Shown here one piece after another: positions 47,643-58,983 of a DNA stretch of 64,000 nucleotides. The DNA is from Neurospora tetraspora. Its lineage: Eukaryota > Ascomycota > Sordariomycetes > Sordariales > Sordariaceae. The position numbers and the translations under genes were made by a program. Location: positions 6,200,001 to 6,264,000 of the forward strand of contig NW_026944384.1 of assembly GCF_033439725.1 (NCBI RefSeq), written 5' to 3'. The notes under the pieces were generated by a model. The model made no database searches and was not told the origin of the DNA. It worked only from the letters and a program-made list of their open reading frames with translations. Each line of letters opens with the position of its first letter. Within the stretch, counting starts at the first letter, position 1.

Positions 47643-50600
47643 TTTGTGCTAGGTTGTGGTGTTGTAACTGCGATTCGAGGGTATAGATGGGTGTTCTAGC
47701 AGGGTAGGCAACAGGTGGTAAAGACCGTTCAGGTTGTTTGTGTAGAGAAGTTTGGATGTTGTAGCAAAAGGAACGATTCCCGTTGGAACGAAAGGGCGAT
47801 CGAACTGGCGGTGGGGGCCCTTGCTCCCTTGTTGGGGGGGAATGACTGCAGGTAAAGAGGGTCCCCTGTTGACTTGGCATGCAGTTTAGGTGGTATTCTG
47901 CGCCTGCAGTAGCATGTATGCGTGCGCGCTTGCAGTGCTTGGCCCCCTTTCTTCAACTTGTTTTTGTGGAAAGATTGGACGTCTGATGGATGCAGTTGCT
48001 TGCAGTGAGTGGTTGCAGCGGTTGGTGAGAATAAGTTCAAGAAAAAAAAGATGTCACGTTTCTCTTCTTTGACAGTTAACAGTTGCCAAATCCAGAAACT
48101 AAAACAAAAGAGGACATGTAGGTTGTTTCAGAATAGAAGCACAGTGGCGTCTTGCATCCCCATCCATCCATTCTCACAAAAGGGTCGAGAAAAGGGTGAT
48201 GGGCCCGATGGATCACAGGCTCCAGAAGGTCTCCAGCAACTTGAAGCGGGCGAAAAAAAGGGATTGGTCCGTGATTCAGGCCTGTCCCCTCTTCGGTCTT
48301 CTCTTTCCCCTGGTGCCTAGGTACATAACAGAAGTACACTAACAAGCTCCCCTGCAAAACACACACCGCAGGCGGAGCAACCGTCAGGTCCCGTTAGTGA
48401 AAAGCGGGTGCCATTTCGGTCCATGTCCGAAAGAAACGTGGGAACGTCAATCTATCCATCCCTCGCCTCGGTCCCTCTGCTCTACCATTGGATTCGCAGT
48501 TCCGTTGTGTAAGAAGCCGGCCGCCTCCTGAGTGACGGATGGATGGCAAGCAAAGCCACACGGTGAGCCCCGATCCGAGGCGGACACTTGTGTGTGTTGA
48601 CTTTGCCGTCTTACAAACTACGTAAAATAGCCGAAGAAGGTAAGTAGGGAGCAGCGCAGCATTTCTGGTGTGACACACGTCGTCTATCTTTGGGTATACT
48701 TGTAGATGTGCTGCCCAAAAAGAATATCATCCGAAATTCTCCCTGACTGACCAATCTATTGATCGGATTCCATTGCTCTTGTTACGCCGTGTCCGTGTCA
48801 ATGGGTCAACTCGAAAGGCACTGCTTCCCTGTTCAGAAACGGCCCGAGTCAACTTCGTGTTGGTTTCGAGTTTCGTCGTCTGGTCTGACCGCAGTCGTAT
48901 AGGTACTCGGTATAGGTACGCATTGCGCTTTGATACCCGAATACACCATCCGAGTACCTACGTATGTAATAGCCCTTTCCTTTGAAGATTCAATGTCTTG
49001 AGAACTTGGAAACCCAGAACTGGAATGCGATATCTGGACCGCAACAACAACATCTCATTGTTCATGCATACCTATCCCCAGGGGACTCACTGCAACAATG
49101 CGTCCCGGTCACGTTGGGTGCATCATGCACTCGAAATTAGATGGTCATGGCTTCATCGTTGGGTAGTTGAGCAGGAACAATGTTTTGAACCCTAGAAGAA
49201 TCCCGTCCAAGTTATATCGGCTCGATCCATTCCAGTGGAGAAAACAGCGGCCGACTTGTTCCAGAAGCCCTGGCGTATATCCATTGCTGTTTGAATATTT
49301 TGTACAGCACTAGGAAGGCTTTTGTGAGTACGACTGACGGTAATGTTTGTCTTTCTCATCCTGAACACCTCTTCTTCTCCGATCAGATCTGAACGAATGT
49401 CTAACACACTCCCCTCCTTACATCATTTGTGGTCTTCATGGGAAGAGGTTAGAGGTAGCTGTGCTGAGATCCTCAGGGCCGTGCCGTTGACGTAGTGGGC
49501 TGTATGCAGTCTAGCTTCCGAGACATTTGACATATTTGACACTTGATCCTTTTCGATATCCTTCTTGACGTTTCCCGATGGCAGAACGCATAAAGTTGAC
49601 GTTGACATCTACCGTAACTGTGATGGTCCCGTACTAACAAAAATAGCAGGGGTACAGCATACAAGGAAGATAGCGGGCCATCAGCAAAGCAAGGGGGCGG
49701 CTGACTAACTCGACTAAAATGAGTAGTATGTAGTAGAACCCCTATCCCAAAATCTCCGGCTCGGCTCATTGCTAGAGCATCATGATCCTTTGATCTGCCA
49801 TGACGATGATCGCTCATGGTAGTTAATATGTCAGTATGTCGCTTCAACGTTTCAAGGCTTGAATGAAAGGCTTCCCGTCTCCAGTGGACAAAATCGCCCC
49901 TTTTGTTTTGAACGTTTTAGGGTTGACGGCTCCGGATCTTCCCCAGACGGGAGGACCGGCGGTGGACATGCCTTGTGCATGTTTTAATTTCGCTGTCAAT
50001 GCAACTATCAAGGTTGTAAGTTTGACGTAGAGGCGGCAACGGACTGGGAGAAAGACTACATTCCCTTGACAAAAGAAGAATACAAGATCCACGCCTCGAC
50101 TTCTTTGACACGTCGGTGCTGCCGATATGTGGATGCATTCATGGTTCATCAGACGCATGACATGAGCTCAGTTGACCATTAAGAACAGATCCGACGCGAG
50201 ATTTACTCCCGTGGGTGGCTTTCTTCTGCTTTAAGACCAAGTCAATACTGTATGACCGTCGTACACCAATCGCAACAAGGATGTGATCGACTGCCGCTGC
50301 CAGAATCGCATCTACACGAGAAGCTCCCAGGCTGAGGACTGACTCGGAGCAGAAAGTTCTGTGTAGAGAGCTGGGTGTAGAAAGGTCGGACTGCTTGAGG
50401 TGGCCATGGTGATATGTAGCCGGGGATGGGATCCGCGAACTGTCGCAAGATGACAGGCACCATCACTACCGCCGTCACACCCCCAGGTTGTTTATCCCGT
50501 TGTTATAGCAAAAGATATTGGGCCCGAATTTCCTTAAAAACATTCTTCTATTTGCTATCTCGGTTTCGATATAATCGCTTGTCGGAGAAATCATCGTAGG

Positions 50601-51181
50601 TGGAATGAATCGATCAGCAGGACAATAAACAGACATGGGCGAGAGGAGATGTAAACCTAAATGATGGACCTCGACCTTCCATAGCAAAAGCCAACGGAAC
50701 CCGTGGTGAGTAATAGGACATTTTAATCTTCCTGAATTGAAAAAAATAAACCGGGAGTGACTATGGAGAAGGAGTCAAACTCGGGTGAACTTCAGGGACC
50801 GCATAGTCAGTTGGGGGCAGAAACATATCACACACGAAATCGAGGGGGGTTGGCCATGTTCCTTTTCCTGACACGAATGTCGCTCGGGAGACGTTAAGGT
50901 CGAAGCCGCTTTGTCGAAAACCGTACATTCGGATATATCACGTTGGGAGAAGGGATCAGACAGCGTTGGACAACACTTGGGTATCTTGATAGACTCGTCT
51001 TCTATTTTAAGGACTAGCCTATTGAGAGTTGCCCTGGGGCGAGACCTCTGCCCATTCAGGCACAGCGGTAGACACCGCCGCAGATCCGGTTCATCAAGCC
51101 GTCATGCCATTTTTCCATGATTTTCAAAGCCTGAACGCCGTATTCCTATGCCGAACGAGAAGATGATACTCGACGCAGCAT
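47643..51181. other. 3.5-kb gene-free interval
   Basis: Lies upstream of the coiled-coil gene and downstream of the eL30 gene. Open stretches up to 124 codons on both strands overlap and lack family-like sequence. The left end is the promoter and leader of the coiled-coil gene. No tRNA or 5S rRNA could be recognised. Confidence 0.45.
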
Positions 51182-51786
51182 TTACTGCTGCTGGTCGGCG
51201 AGGATGTCGGAGTCACCGGCATCAAGGATGGCCATGGTGGAGCAGCGGAAGAGCTTACCGCAGGCGGTACCGAGCTCAATCTGTAGTGGGAGGTTATGTG
51301 TAAGCCACGGAACAGGTACCCTCCAAAGCCTGAAGACAGACTTCTTCTCTGGGTGGACCCGAAGACGCCGCGGAGGGCATCTTCAGGCCGGGAACAGAGA
51401 GAAAAGCAGGCAAAGATGTTTCGATCTTTGCCATGCAGCTGCAAGGAGATATCGGGCCAAACTTACGTTGGTGCCAGTGTAGTGGTGGACGGCAGTCTTG
51501 GACATCATGGAGTAATACTCGAGCTCAGACTTGCGGAGGGGAGGGGTGTTGGCAGAGATGAGGATGAGCTTGGCCTTGCCGGAGCGGAGGGCCTTGAGGG
51601 TGCTGCGGTAGCCGAGGACGACCTTGCCGGACTTGATGACAAGGGCAAGCTGTTCAAGAGGGCATCGTCGTCAGCATTCTGGTGTTTATTTTTACGATTT
51701 TGCAGATTTCGCACACGGCGACCGGATTGAAAACGTACCTTGGCACCAATGCTCTGGGCGTCAGACTTGGACTTCTTGGGGGCCAT
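51182..51786 (-). CDS. rpl30: 60S ribosomal protein eL30
   Basis: Three minus-strand exons, 51739-51786, 51467-51649 and 51182-51280, total 330 nt, 109 residues. The first exon encodes 16 residues ([16 protein letters not shown]). The middle exon carries the RNA-binding L7Ae/L30 core: [20 protein letters not shown], then [20 protein letters not shown]. The last exon ends [15 protein letters not shown]. eL30 belongs to the kink-turn-binding L7Ae family and sits at the 60S/40S bridge. In yeast it represses splicing of its own transcript through a kink-turn near the first 5' splice site. The 16-codon first exon places the donor in a comparable position here, but a kink-turn was not verified. It is transcribed divergently from uL16, start codons 423 bp apart. 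Confidence 0.96.
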
Positions 51787-52209
51787 TGCGAATGATTTTG
51801 TCGGTGAACTGAACCGTGGAAATGGGCAAGGTCTCGCTGGTGGTGAGGTCTCAAGTCGTCGTTCGCTGGCTTCAAGAAGGATTCAGCAGAAAAAAGACCA
51901 TCGCGAATATTTCAGGTCCCCTCCCGTTGCGGCAGTGGAGGCCAGTGCACACTTCACCTGTCAAGCCAATCACGGGTTGGCAGGTGGGCAACTGGCACAA
52001 AGCCCTAACGCCCCACATTTTCTGGCTTGGCGTGCACCTGACCAGGCGATCGGCCTGCCTTCCCACTCTGGCGCTGGATTGGTAATCGCCCGCCAAAATC
52101 GCCTCCCCTTGATCTTAAAGTTAGAGGATTTCACTTGTCGTCGTCCCCCTCTCAACCCACGAACAACCACCTACGACCTCGTACGTGACATCATCAGAAA
52201 TCCGTCAAA
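51787..52209. promoter_or_regulatory. Bidirectional promoter of eL30 and uL16 genes
   Basis: 423 bp lie between the two ATGs of divergently transcribed ribosomal protein genes, so their promoters and 5' UTRs must overlap or abut. A telomere-repeat-like CCCTAA (52003-52008, in AGCCCTAACGCC) lies centrally and a CCAAT pentamer at 51966-51970. A CRE-like TGACATCA lies at 52186-52193 near the uL16 start. Telobox-type sites for TTAGGG-binding factors are known in ribosomal gene promoters of several fungi. Their use here is inferred. Confidence 0.65.
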
Positions 52210-53282
52210 ATGGCCCGCCGTCCTGCGAGATGCTACCGCTACTGCAAGAACAAGGTGAGCAGCATTCATGCCCGAATTTTGCGACGCCAAAATAGCCATC
52301 GAGACACCGATTTTTCGCATTTTGTGGGGCGGGAAGCCATCGATGGTGATGGTTGCGGATGGGAGGAGGAAGGACTTGGGCATGGAGGCACTAGAAGGTG
52401 GATGCACATGGGCAACGATGATGATGAACATCGCAAGAGGAGGAAATGATTGATGGAAAAAGGAGAGGAGGGATGCGACAACTCGATGTTCTCGATGGCT
52501 ATGGAGGGATTCACTGTCGGTCAAGATCATCACCGACCGACATGTCGACCACTTCACATCACCACAACACCACCAGTTTGCTAACCACCCTCCCTCTTTC
52601 TAGCCGTACCCTAAGTCGCGCTTCAACCGTGGTGTCCCCGACCCCAAGATTCGCATCTTCGATCTTGGCCGCAAGCGCGCTACCGTCGATGACTTCCCTC
52701 TCTGCATCCACATGGTCTCCAACGAGTATGAGCAGCTGAGCTCTGAGGCCCTCGAGGCCGCCCGTATTTGCGCCAACAAGTACCTCGTCAAGACCGCCGG
52801 TAAGGAGGGTTTCCACCTCCGCATCCGCGTCCACCCTTACCACGTCGTCCGTATCAACAAGATGTTGTCTTGCGCTGGTGCCGATAGACTTCAGACTGGT
52901 ATGCGTGGTGCCTGGGGTAAGCCCAACGGCACTGTCGCCCGTGTCAACATCGGCCAGATCATCATGTCTGTCCGTACTCGTGACTCCAGTACGTTCTACT
53001 CTTGTCCCTCTACATGCCGCTATTGTCATACTAACCCACTCTACAGACAAGGCTTTCGCCCTTGAGGCCCTCCGCCGCTCCCAGTACAAGTTCCCCGGTC
53101 GCCAAAAGATCATCATCTCCAAGAACTGGGGTTTCACTCCCCTTCGTCGCGAGGAGTACCTCGAGAAGAAGGCTGCTGGCAAGCTCCTCATCGATGGTGC
53201 CTACGTCCAGTTCCTCGGCAACCGCGGCTCTCTCGAGCGCAACATGAAGCGTTTCCCCGAGGCTTTCGCCACCGAGGCTTAA
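52210..53282 (+). CDS. rpl10: 60S ribosomal protein uL16 (RPL10/QM)
   Basis: Exons 52210-52254, 52604-52988 and 53047-53282, total 666 nt, 221 residues. The start [15 protein letters not shown] and the continuation [20 protein letters not shown] are diagnostic of eukaryotic uL16. The loop region that approaches the peptidyl-transferase centre is present ([20 protein letters not shown]). The C-terminus reads [20 protein letters not shown]. uL16 joins the 60S subunit last, in the cytoplasm, and is needed for release of Nmd3 and Tif6. The first exon is only 15 codons and is followed by a 349-nt intron, the longest in this gene. That intron contains repeated GATGATGATG but no box D partner was seen, so a snoRNA is not supported. 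Length is typical of the family. Confidence 0.97.
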
Positions 53283-54361
53283 ACGTCTGTCGCTGGGACA
53301 AAGAGTTGTTTCTGGGTTTAGGGTGGCGTCAACGGTCTTTTTTAGGGCTGAAATGAGGGCATGTTAGTAGCATCATGGTCTTGTTGGCACAGTCAATACA
53401 CCATTCATCCAGATGGGTTTACGATGATACCAAAACCGCGATTATCTTCCTACGTCTTTTCCCAGGACTCTTCTCAGTGACTAGCGGTGGATGTTTGTCT
53501 GTTGGATGTGATTGCTATGGGATTGGCTCGTTTGGGAGACCAAGGGGCGATTGCAGGCGTTGATTTCAAATCAGCGACCCGGCCGCTGGAACACGTTGGG
53601 CGGTTGGTTCGGAAGCATCGGCTCTCATGGCGCTATTCCATAGGGGCACAGGCTTATGCTAGCAACCAATCCGTAGCGATTCCATAGGCATCGAATTCTA
53701 GACCTAAACGACATTGCGTATTCTAGGCGAATCTTGTCAGTGACATCATGGTAAACAGTTTCTGGGTCTGAGAAAGATAAGTTGCTGATAAGCCCATCAA
53801 GGTTATCGTCTTCATATCTCCGCTCATGATGGGAAATAGATGGGATAACTCACAGCTCCTCAACAGGCTCGGCGGTTCCCCGGACTGCACATCATGCCAC
53901 GCAAACGTTGAGTGAAGTCATGACTACAGTGTTGATCATGAATGGGCTAGAAGTCATCAAATCTGGGGAGATGCCTGGCACGACCTTGTTCGAAAAAAGC
54001 AAAACATGTCGTGCATCATTGAACCAACAAACTCGCTACACTACAACTCACAACAGAGCCAAGATACCAGCAACCAGGGATCGGTTTATGCCAAAGGATA
54101 CCTTAGGACTTGTCAGTGATCTACGGGGTGCCCTCATCAAGACCCCTCAAGGTGAAACCCAAGCTCAGCCAATGCATCGGCTGTTGAGGAACCGCATCCC
54201 GTCTTGCCCGTCGCAGCTCCCCGTCCTGTCCCCGGCCGTGCTTCGGTGGTGATTTGTCCCGTTCCCATTTAAGGGTGTAGTGGGGCTTATCGCCAACTTT
54301 TAATCGCAGACGGACTAACTTTCTCATTGCGCGCGGTCATGCAAGCCGATAAGCCAAAATA
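53283..54361. other. Intergenic, 3' of uL16
   Basis: 1.1 kb of ordinary composition with the uL16 3' UTR at its left end. No gene is supported. A plus-strand stretch at 53908-54252 has no recognisable features. Confidence 0.5.
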
Positions 54362-54853
54362 CAGTCCCTGCCACAAAAAAAACGGCCCGTGATTTTTTTC
54401 CCCGCAAAAAAGGGCGAAACTCGACTTCGTCACTCGAGGATTCTAACCACTTCAAGGTATCAAAACAAAGATGCACTTCCAGGCTTAGTATAAGAATAGT
54501 ATTTAAGTACATCTAGGAAGGTTTGGCTTCATTTCAGTCATTCGTGGTGGTGTAATGAAGATGCAAACTTAGAGTCGCGATGATGAAAAAGTTATAGCGG
54601 GCTTATAGGGCACTTTAGTAGATTGAAATTCGAGTCCGTATCGTCGTTTAACTTTATAACCAAATCTCTCCACTACGTTACATTGCAACGGAAGGCAACT
54701 CTCTTTATAAGTATTGCCGGGTAAATAACTATTTGTATCTTTTCCGGCATGCTTTTATCTTTATAAACGGTCATTTTATCCGTGTATGAAAGTGGTGAGA
54801 TTTGGCCTTTTAAGGTGTGAAAAAAACGGGGCGTTTTTTTGTGGCAGGCACTG
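54362..54853. mobile_element. 492-bp non-autonomous Tc1/mariner-like element (MITE)
   Basis: The left end reads CAGTCCCTGCCACAAAAAAA and the right end, on the other strand, CAGTGCCTGCCACAAAAAAA. The inverted repeats continue through CG(G/C)CCCGT and a T7 run (54362-54399 and 54820-54853), with about four differences and a small gap. TA dinucleotides flank the element exactly on both sides (54360-54361 and 54854-54855), the target duplication of the Tc1/mariner/pogo superfamily. CAGT is a common terminus in that group. The interior is AT-richer than its surroundings and has no frame that could encode a transposase, so it must be moved in trans. Its left flank and the right flank look like unrelated intergenic DNA. 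Confidence 0.8.
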
Positions 54854-56904
54854 TACACTTCCAGACATCCTACCGTAGCATGGGACCGTGTAAGCTGAGA
54901 GCTTTCCGAAATGCCAAAATCCCATGTCCAAGGATCTTAAGAGACTGAGCAAGCCAGTCTATCCGTTTGGGCAAGCTATCTACTGTCCAGACAGGATGGA
55001 CTCCTTTGCCAATCATGATCTAGTCAAGAGACTGCTCACCGATAACAGCGAGCTCGAAGGGGGGACTGTCTGACTCCCATCGCAGGCAACGGGAACGGTA
55101 AAACGGGAGACGGAGCGAGTCGAAGAATGATGGGACGAATTTCACAATGGTATGGCATGATGAGGTCAGAAGCCGGTGGGGCTCAGGCCCTGGGCGATCT
55201 AGACAGGAGGAAGATGGGGGGGAAACAGAGGGGAAACTCAAACAACCAAGCTGAACTGCTGCAGTGCTGCACTGCAGCGGTTGAAACAATGAGAAGAGAA
55301 GAGAGGGACAAGGGGGGACAAGGGGACCTCATGGACTACCTACCAAGGACCTAACCAGTCGTCTCAGTGCAACCACCACGTAGGGACAAGCATCCATGAT
55401 CAACCATGCCGTGTGACCTTTGGCTTGGGAGGCAATCCCACAGAGTGATGACATCCCGTGCTTTGTGTCGATGCCGTGAATCTGTTGCGGACATGGACTT
55501 GGATCGACCTCCAGGTTTCTCCGCTTTCTCCCAAGGAAGAGCTTCTCTCTTGGAACCTAAGTCAAGCAGGTCAAGGAGCTCTCCTACCTGGTTCTGTTGA
55601 TTTCGTCAGTACCCGCCGTTAGCTTTGGTTTTTGCCCTGACGTGCTTCGGTTGCACACTTTCTCTTTGACGAAAACCAAGGCTTCGGGTTGAATTTCCAT
55701 TGTTGCCGCGGATAAGGGAAGTTGGACCAGTTCCAGACAAGAAGAGGAAGAAGTCCAAGAAAAAAAAGGGTGAGTCACACGAAAAGGGGGCGCACGCAGG
55801 TGGACGCAAGTCGGCCAATATCCAATATCTCGACTCTGCACAACTGGCGTACAGCAGACAGTGAGGTGTTTGGAGGAGGAGAACAGAGGCACAGAGGATC
55901 CAATATCAGAAACTTGCGAGATTCCATTCCACCACGGCTTCGTACACGGTGCTATCGACGGCAGTACCGTACGACGGAAGCTTGTCAACTGGAAGCAGCA
56001 GAACACTCCAAAAGGCAACGTCAACAACGAAGCTGCCAAGCTGAAGGGGAAACAAACATTCAGCCTACTGCAGGACCAACCTCGAAAAGTGACACTGACA
56101 ACGACAAGGGGGTTTGTTAGTCTAATGGTTGGACGGGACTTGAACCCCACGGCCACGCCCTTTTTTCGCCCTAAAATTCTGGATCCATTCATGATCCGAT
56201 TGCTCTCTTCAGGACGAGTTCCTCCGTCACCGCCTCCAACGAGACAAATTGGTTCGTTTGTTGATTTGCGACAGAGGTACCTACATACACCTACCGGTGA
56301 TACCGTGCAGCATCAGCATCAGCAGCAGCAAGCAGAGGGCAGCATTAGCACGTACATCTGTGGTTAGGTTGATGCAACGCTAGGAGATACCGCTGCTACA
56401 GGCTACGGGGCTCTAGGGGCGATCCATCCGTGGATGCTACCTATCAATTTGAGTTTGCTGCCGCTATCAACCACAGCTGGCGAAAACAGCAAATCACGAC
56501 AAAACAACCTCCAACTTATAGCGAGCGAGTTGCGAGTTGCGGAGCCCTTCTTGGGCCGGGGAAGCGCCGTCCTAGACAAACCGAACCATTCCACTTAGGA
56601 CCCCCTCCAGGCTAGCCGCAGCTGCAAATATCAAACTTCTTCTTTCTTGTTCCTCCTTACGCCCATCCATCATATCTTCCTTCTCCCGTCCTTCCTCCAG
56701 TCAGCTACCCATCCATCTTATCTCTCTTTGTTCGCCTCCCGTCATTCATCTATAATTTACCTATGCTCATACCCATACGCCCTATTGTCCTTCGAGTCCC
56801 CTGATTCCTGCGCCAAGCAAACAAACACCAAAAAGGTCAACTCTTTCCTCTCTCCCCTGGGACGACGATAAGGATAGGGGTTACTTAGCGCGAAACCGCC
56901 TACC
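54854..56904. other. Intergenic upstream of the 692-residue gene
   Basis: 2 kb without a supportable gene. Two overlapping opposite-strand stretches (55584-56192 minus, 55861-56367 plus) are not credible proteins. A tRNA-like relic lies at 56109-56165. CAGCAT/CAG-rich repeats occur at 56310-56340. Pyrimidine-rich DNA at 56640-56860 is the probable leader of the downstream gene. Confidence 0.5.
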
Positions 56905-58983
56905 ATGGCCCTCCACCAACCGGCCCGTCAGCTCCAGCAACAACGAAATCGCCTTCTCTCGAGCGATGGCTCTTCAGCCGTCTTCGCGCCCCAACCGACA
57001 GGTGTGGGCGAGTCGCAGACATGGGTTCTCTTCACGCCCGGCACCGACGCCGGCACGACAGCTTCCTACCTCAGCGACTCTATCCACGATGACCAGCAGC
57101 TGACGCCCGGCCGGTCGCGGGTTAGCGATCTCGGTAGCTTCGACACCGCAGCCCGTTCCGACTTCAACTCGCAAAACGACAACTCGGTAGTGCCCTCGGA
57201 TTTCCTCGAAGAGAAGAGCATTGCGGAGGAGGAGGAGGAAGAAGAAGAAGAAGAAGAGGAGGAGGATCCCGAGTTCGACAGTCTCGACAGCCACCTTCCA
57301 GACTTCCGAACGCCTCTCGGGCAGTCGCCGCAAAATGCGCATGCGATGCCCGTTTTCCCCAGCCATGACGGCATGGGTTCGTTTCAGTTCAAGCCTCCGG
57401 GTATGAGCAGCGACATCCAAGAGCGACTATACCAGTTCGAGCGACTCAACCCCAACCGCATTCAGCGTCGCAACGACGCGCTCGAGCAGATTCATATGGA
57501 ATATGGCGGGCAAGAGGTGGAAGACAATGAGCGCAACCGGAGGATAGAGGCATGGCGGTTGGAGCAGAGCAAGCTGTTGCTCGAAAGAATAAAAAAGGAG
57601 ACAAGGAGGAGGCAATCGCAGACTTCTCTACGCACCGTAAACTCTGCCAGGAGCGCGGGCGATGAGGCCGCGACCGTGCTGCATCAGCTCGAGCAAGACG
57701 ATGCGGCAAGCCTCGCAAGCGATGATTGGCATGATCACGATGACGAATACAAGGCTCAGTCCGCCAGCACAGAAACGCTCAAAGAAGCGATCGACAAGGA
57801 AGCAAGCGAAGGGATAATAGGGCGGACAAGAGAGGCAATCTGCAACCTGATAGGAGTCGACGATAGGCTCCTCGCCATTCTCCTAGGCGAAGCCCTCCCT
57901 GACGAGGAAGAGCTCTCCACTACGCCTACGGCATCCACGACTATAAACGTCGACTCACAGGTACAAACGTCCGAGGATTCGACATGGCAGTTGCGCATGC
58001 TAAACCGGATAGCAAAAGAACTCGGGGTGCTGATTCACCAACTATCAACCTCTCCCCACCCCGGCGCCTTTTCCACCTACACCCGGGTCCAGCAAATACC
58101 CCTCCCATACGCCGGCCTACCAGTAATTCCCGAGGCCTCAGCCGTCACCAACAACGACTCTTCATCCAAGGATGGTTTCCGCACAGACAGCGATGTGGTA
58201 TCCAACATGCCCCAGTTCAAACCGACCATGACCCAGCCCGCCACGGCCCCTGTCGTCTCCGAACAAGGACAGGCCTCCGCTGCCACTCCCGCTCCCTCAG
58301 AAGTTACATCCTCCAAACTTACCACGTCCACCGGGCCGGCCCCGTCCGACGTGACCTCAACAACAGGGGCAGCACCACCCACCACCACCCCTTCTCTCCC
58401 CCAACAACAACCAACCTTCACCCAAGACGAATGGGAACAAGCGCTCGACATCGGTCTCATCTTCCGCTACCTCCGCTCTCGCTTCTCTCCTTCCTCCCGA
58501 CCTCCCTCGCCCACCTCTTTCTCCGGACCATCCCTGACCCCCTCCTCCTCCTCCATCTTCGCCACCGCTTCCACAGCCGATCTAGCAGCCAAAGCCGCTC
58601 GCGTGAGACAACACCATCCCCTCATGTCTCACAATCGTCGCCCTCGCCACGCCCCCGCTACGCGCACCTTCAAAGTCAGCACCCCCTCAGGCCCCAACAG
58701 CGTCACTTCCCCCACCAACGCTGCGGCAGCCGCGGCGGCAGCCGTGGTGTCGGTGATGAGGCAGCGGGCGGGGAGCTGTGCTAGTCAGAGTACGCAGAGG
58801 AGCGCTGCTAGGACGGGGAGGGGCAGTGTGAAGAGAAGGAATAGCGGGGCGTCGACGGCTACTGGGAGGGTGAGTCATGGGAGTAGGCATTATTGGGATT
58901 TTCCCAAGGGGCCGGGGAGTGTTAAGGGGGGGAGTGTGATTGCGGGAGCGGGAGGGGGGATGGGGAGTTGGGGGGAGGTTTGA
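56905..58983 (+). CDS. Low-complexity protein of unknown function
   Basis: A single exon of 692 residues, starting in the good context CTACCATGGCC. Features in order: a Gln-rich start (ALHQPARQLQQQRN), a segment with the motif WVLFTPGTDAG (about 41-51), a Glu tract of about 15 (about 112-128), and a basic helical region with YQFERLNPNRIQRRNDALEQ (about 176-195) and charged RIKKETRRR. A conserved-looking module ICNLIGVDDRLLAILLGEAL lies at about 312-331, followed by WQLRMLNRIAKELGVLIHQL. A long Ser/Thr/Pro/Ala linker precedes DEWEQALDIGLIFRYLRSRF (about 510-530). The end is a Ser/Arg/Gly-rich tail. No signal peptide or membrane segment is visible. The ordered islands look like the conserved blocks of a filamentous-ascomycete protein, but no family was recognised. 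Codon bias shifts near 58740, where G replaces C at many third positions. Confidence 0.82.
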   Translation: MALHQPARQLQQQRNRLLSSDGSSAVFAPQPTGVGESQTWVLFTPGTDAGTTASYLSDSIHDDQQLTPGRSRVSDLGSFDTAARSDFNSQNDNSVVPSDFLEEKSIAEEEEEEEEEEEEEDPEFDSLDSHLPDFRTPLGQSPQNAHAMPVFPSHDGMGSFQFKPPGMSSDIQERLYQFERLNPNRIQRRNDALEQIHMEYGGQEVEDNERNRRIEAWRLEQSKLLLERIKKETRRRQSQTSLRTVNSARSAGDEAATVLHQLEQDDAASLASDDWHDHDDEYKAQSASTETLKEAIDKEASEGIIGRTREAICNLIGVDDRLLAILLGEALPDEEELSTTPTASTTINVDSQVQTSEDSTWQLRMLNRIAKELGVLIHQLSTSPHPGAFSTYTRVQQIPLPYAGLPVIPEASAVTNNDSSSKDGFRTDSDVVSNMPQFKPTMTQPATAPVVSEQGQASAATPAPSEVTSSKLTTSTGPAPSDVTSTTGAAPPTTTPSLPQQQPTFTQDEWEQALDIGLIFRYLRSRFSPSSRPPSPTSFSGPSLTPSSSSIFATASTADLAAKAARVRQHHPLMSHNRRPRHAPATRTFKVSTPSGPNSVTSPTNAAAAAAAAVVSVMRQRAGSCASQSTQRSAARTGRGSVKRRNSGASTATGRVSHGSRHYWDFPKGPGSVKGGSVIAGAGGGMGSWGEV

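Noticed and set aside
52255-52603. snoRNA in the long first intron of the uL16 gene
   Set aside because: GATGATGA-type box C matches exist but no box D (CTGA) or terminal stem could be found.
55584-56367. 202-codon minus and 168-codon plus open stretches
   Set aside because: They overlap head-on, one includes the tRNA-like relic, and neither resembles a known protein.
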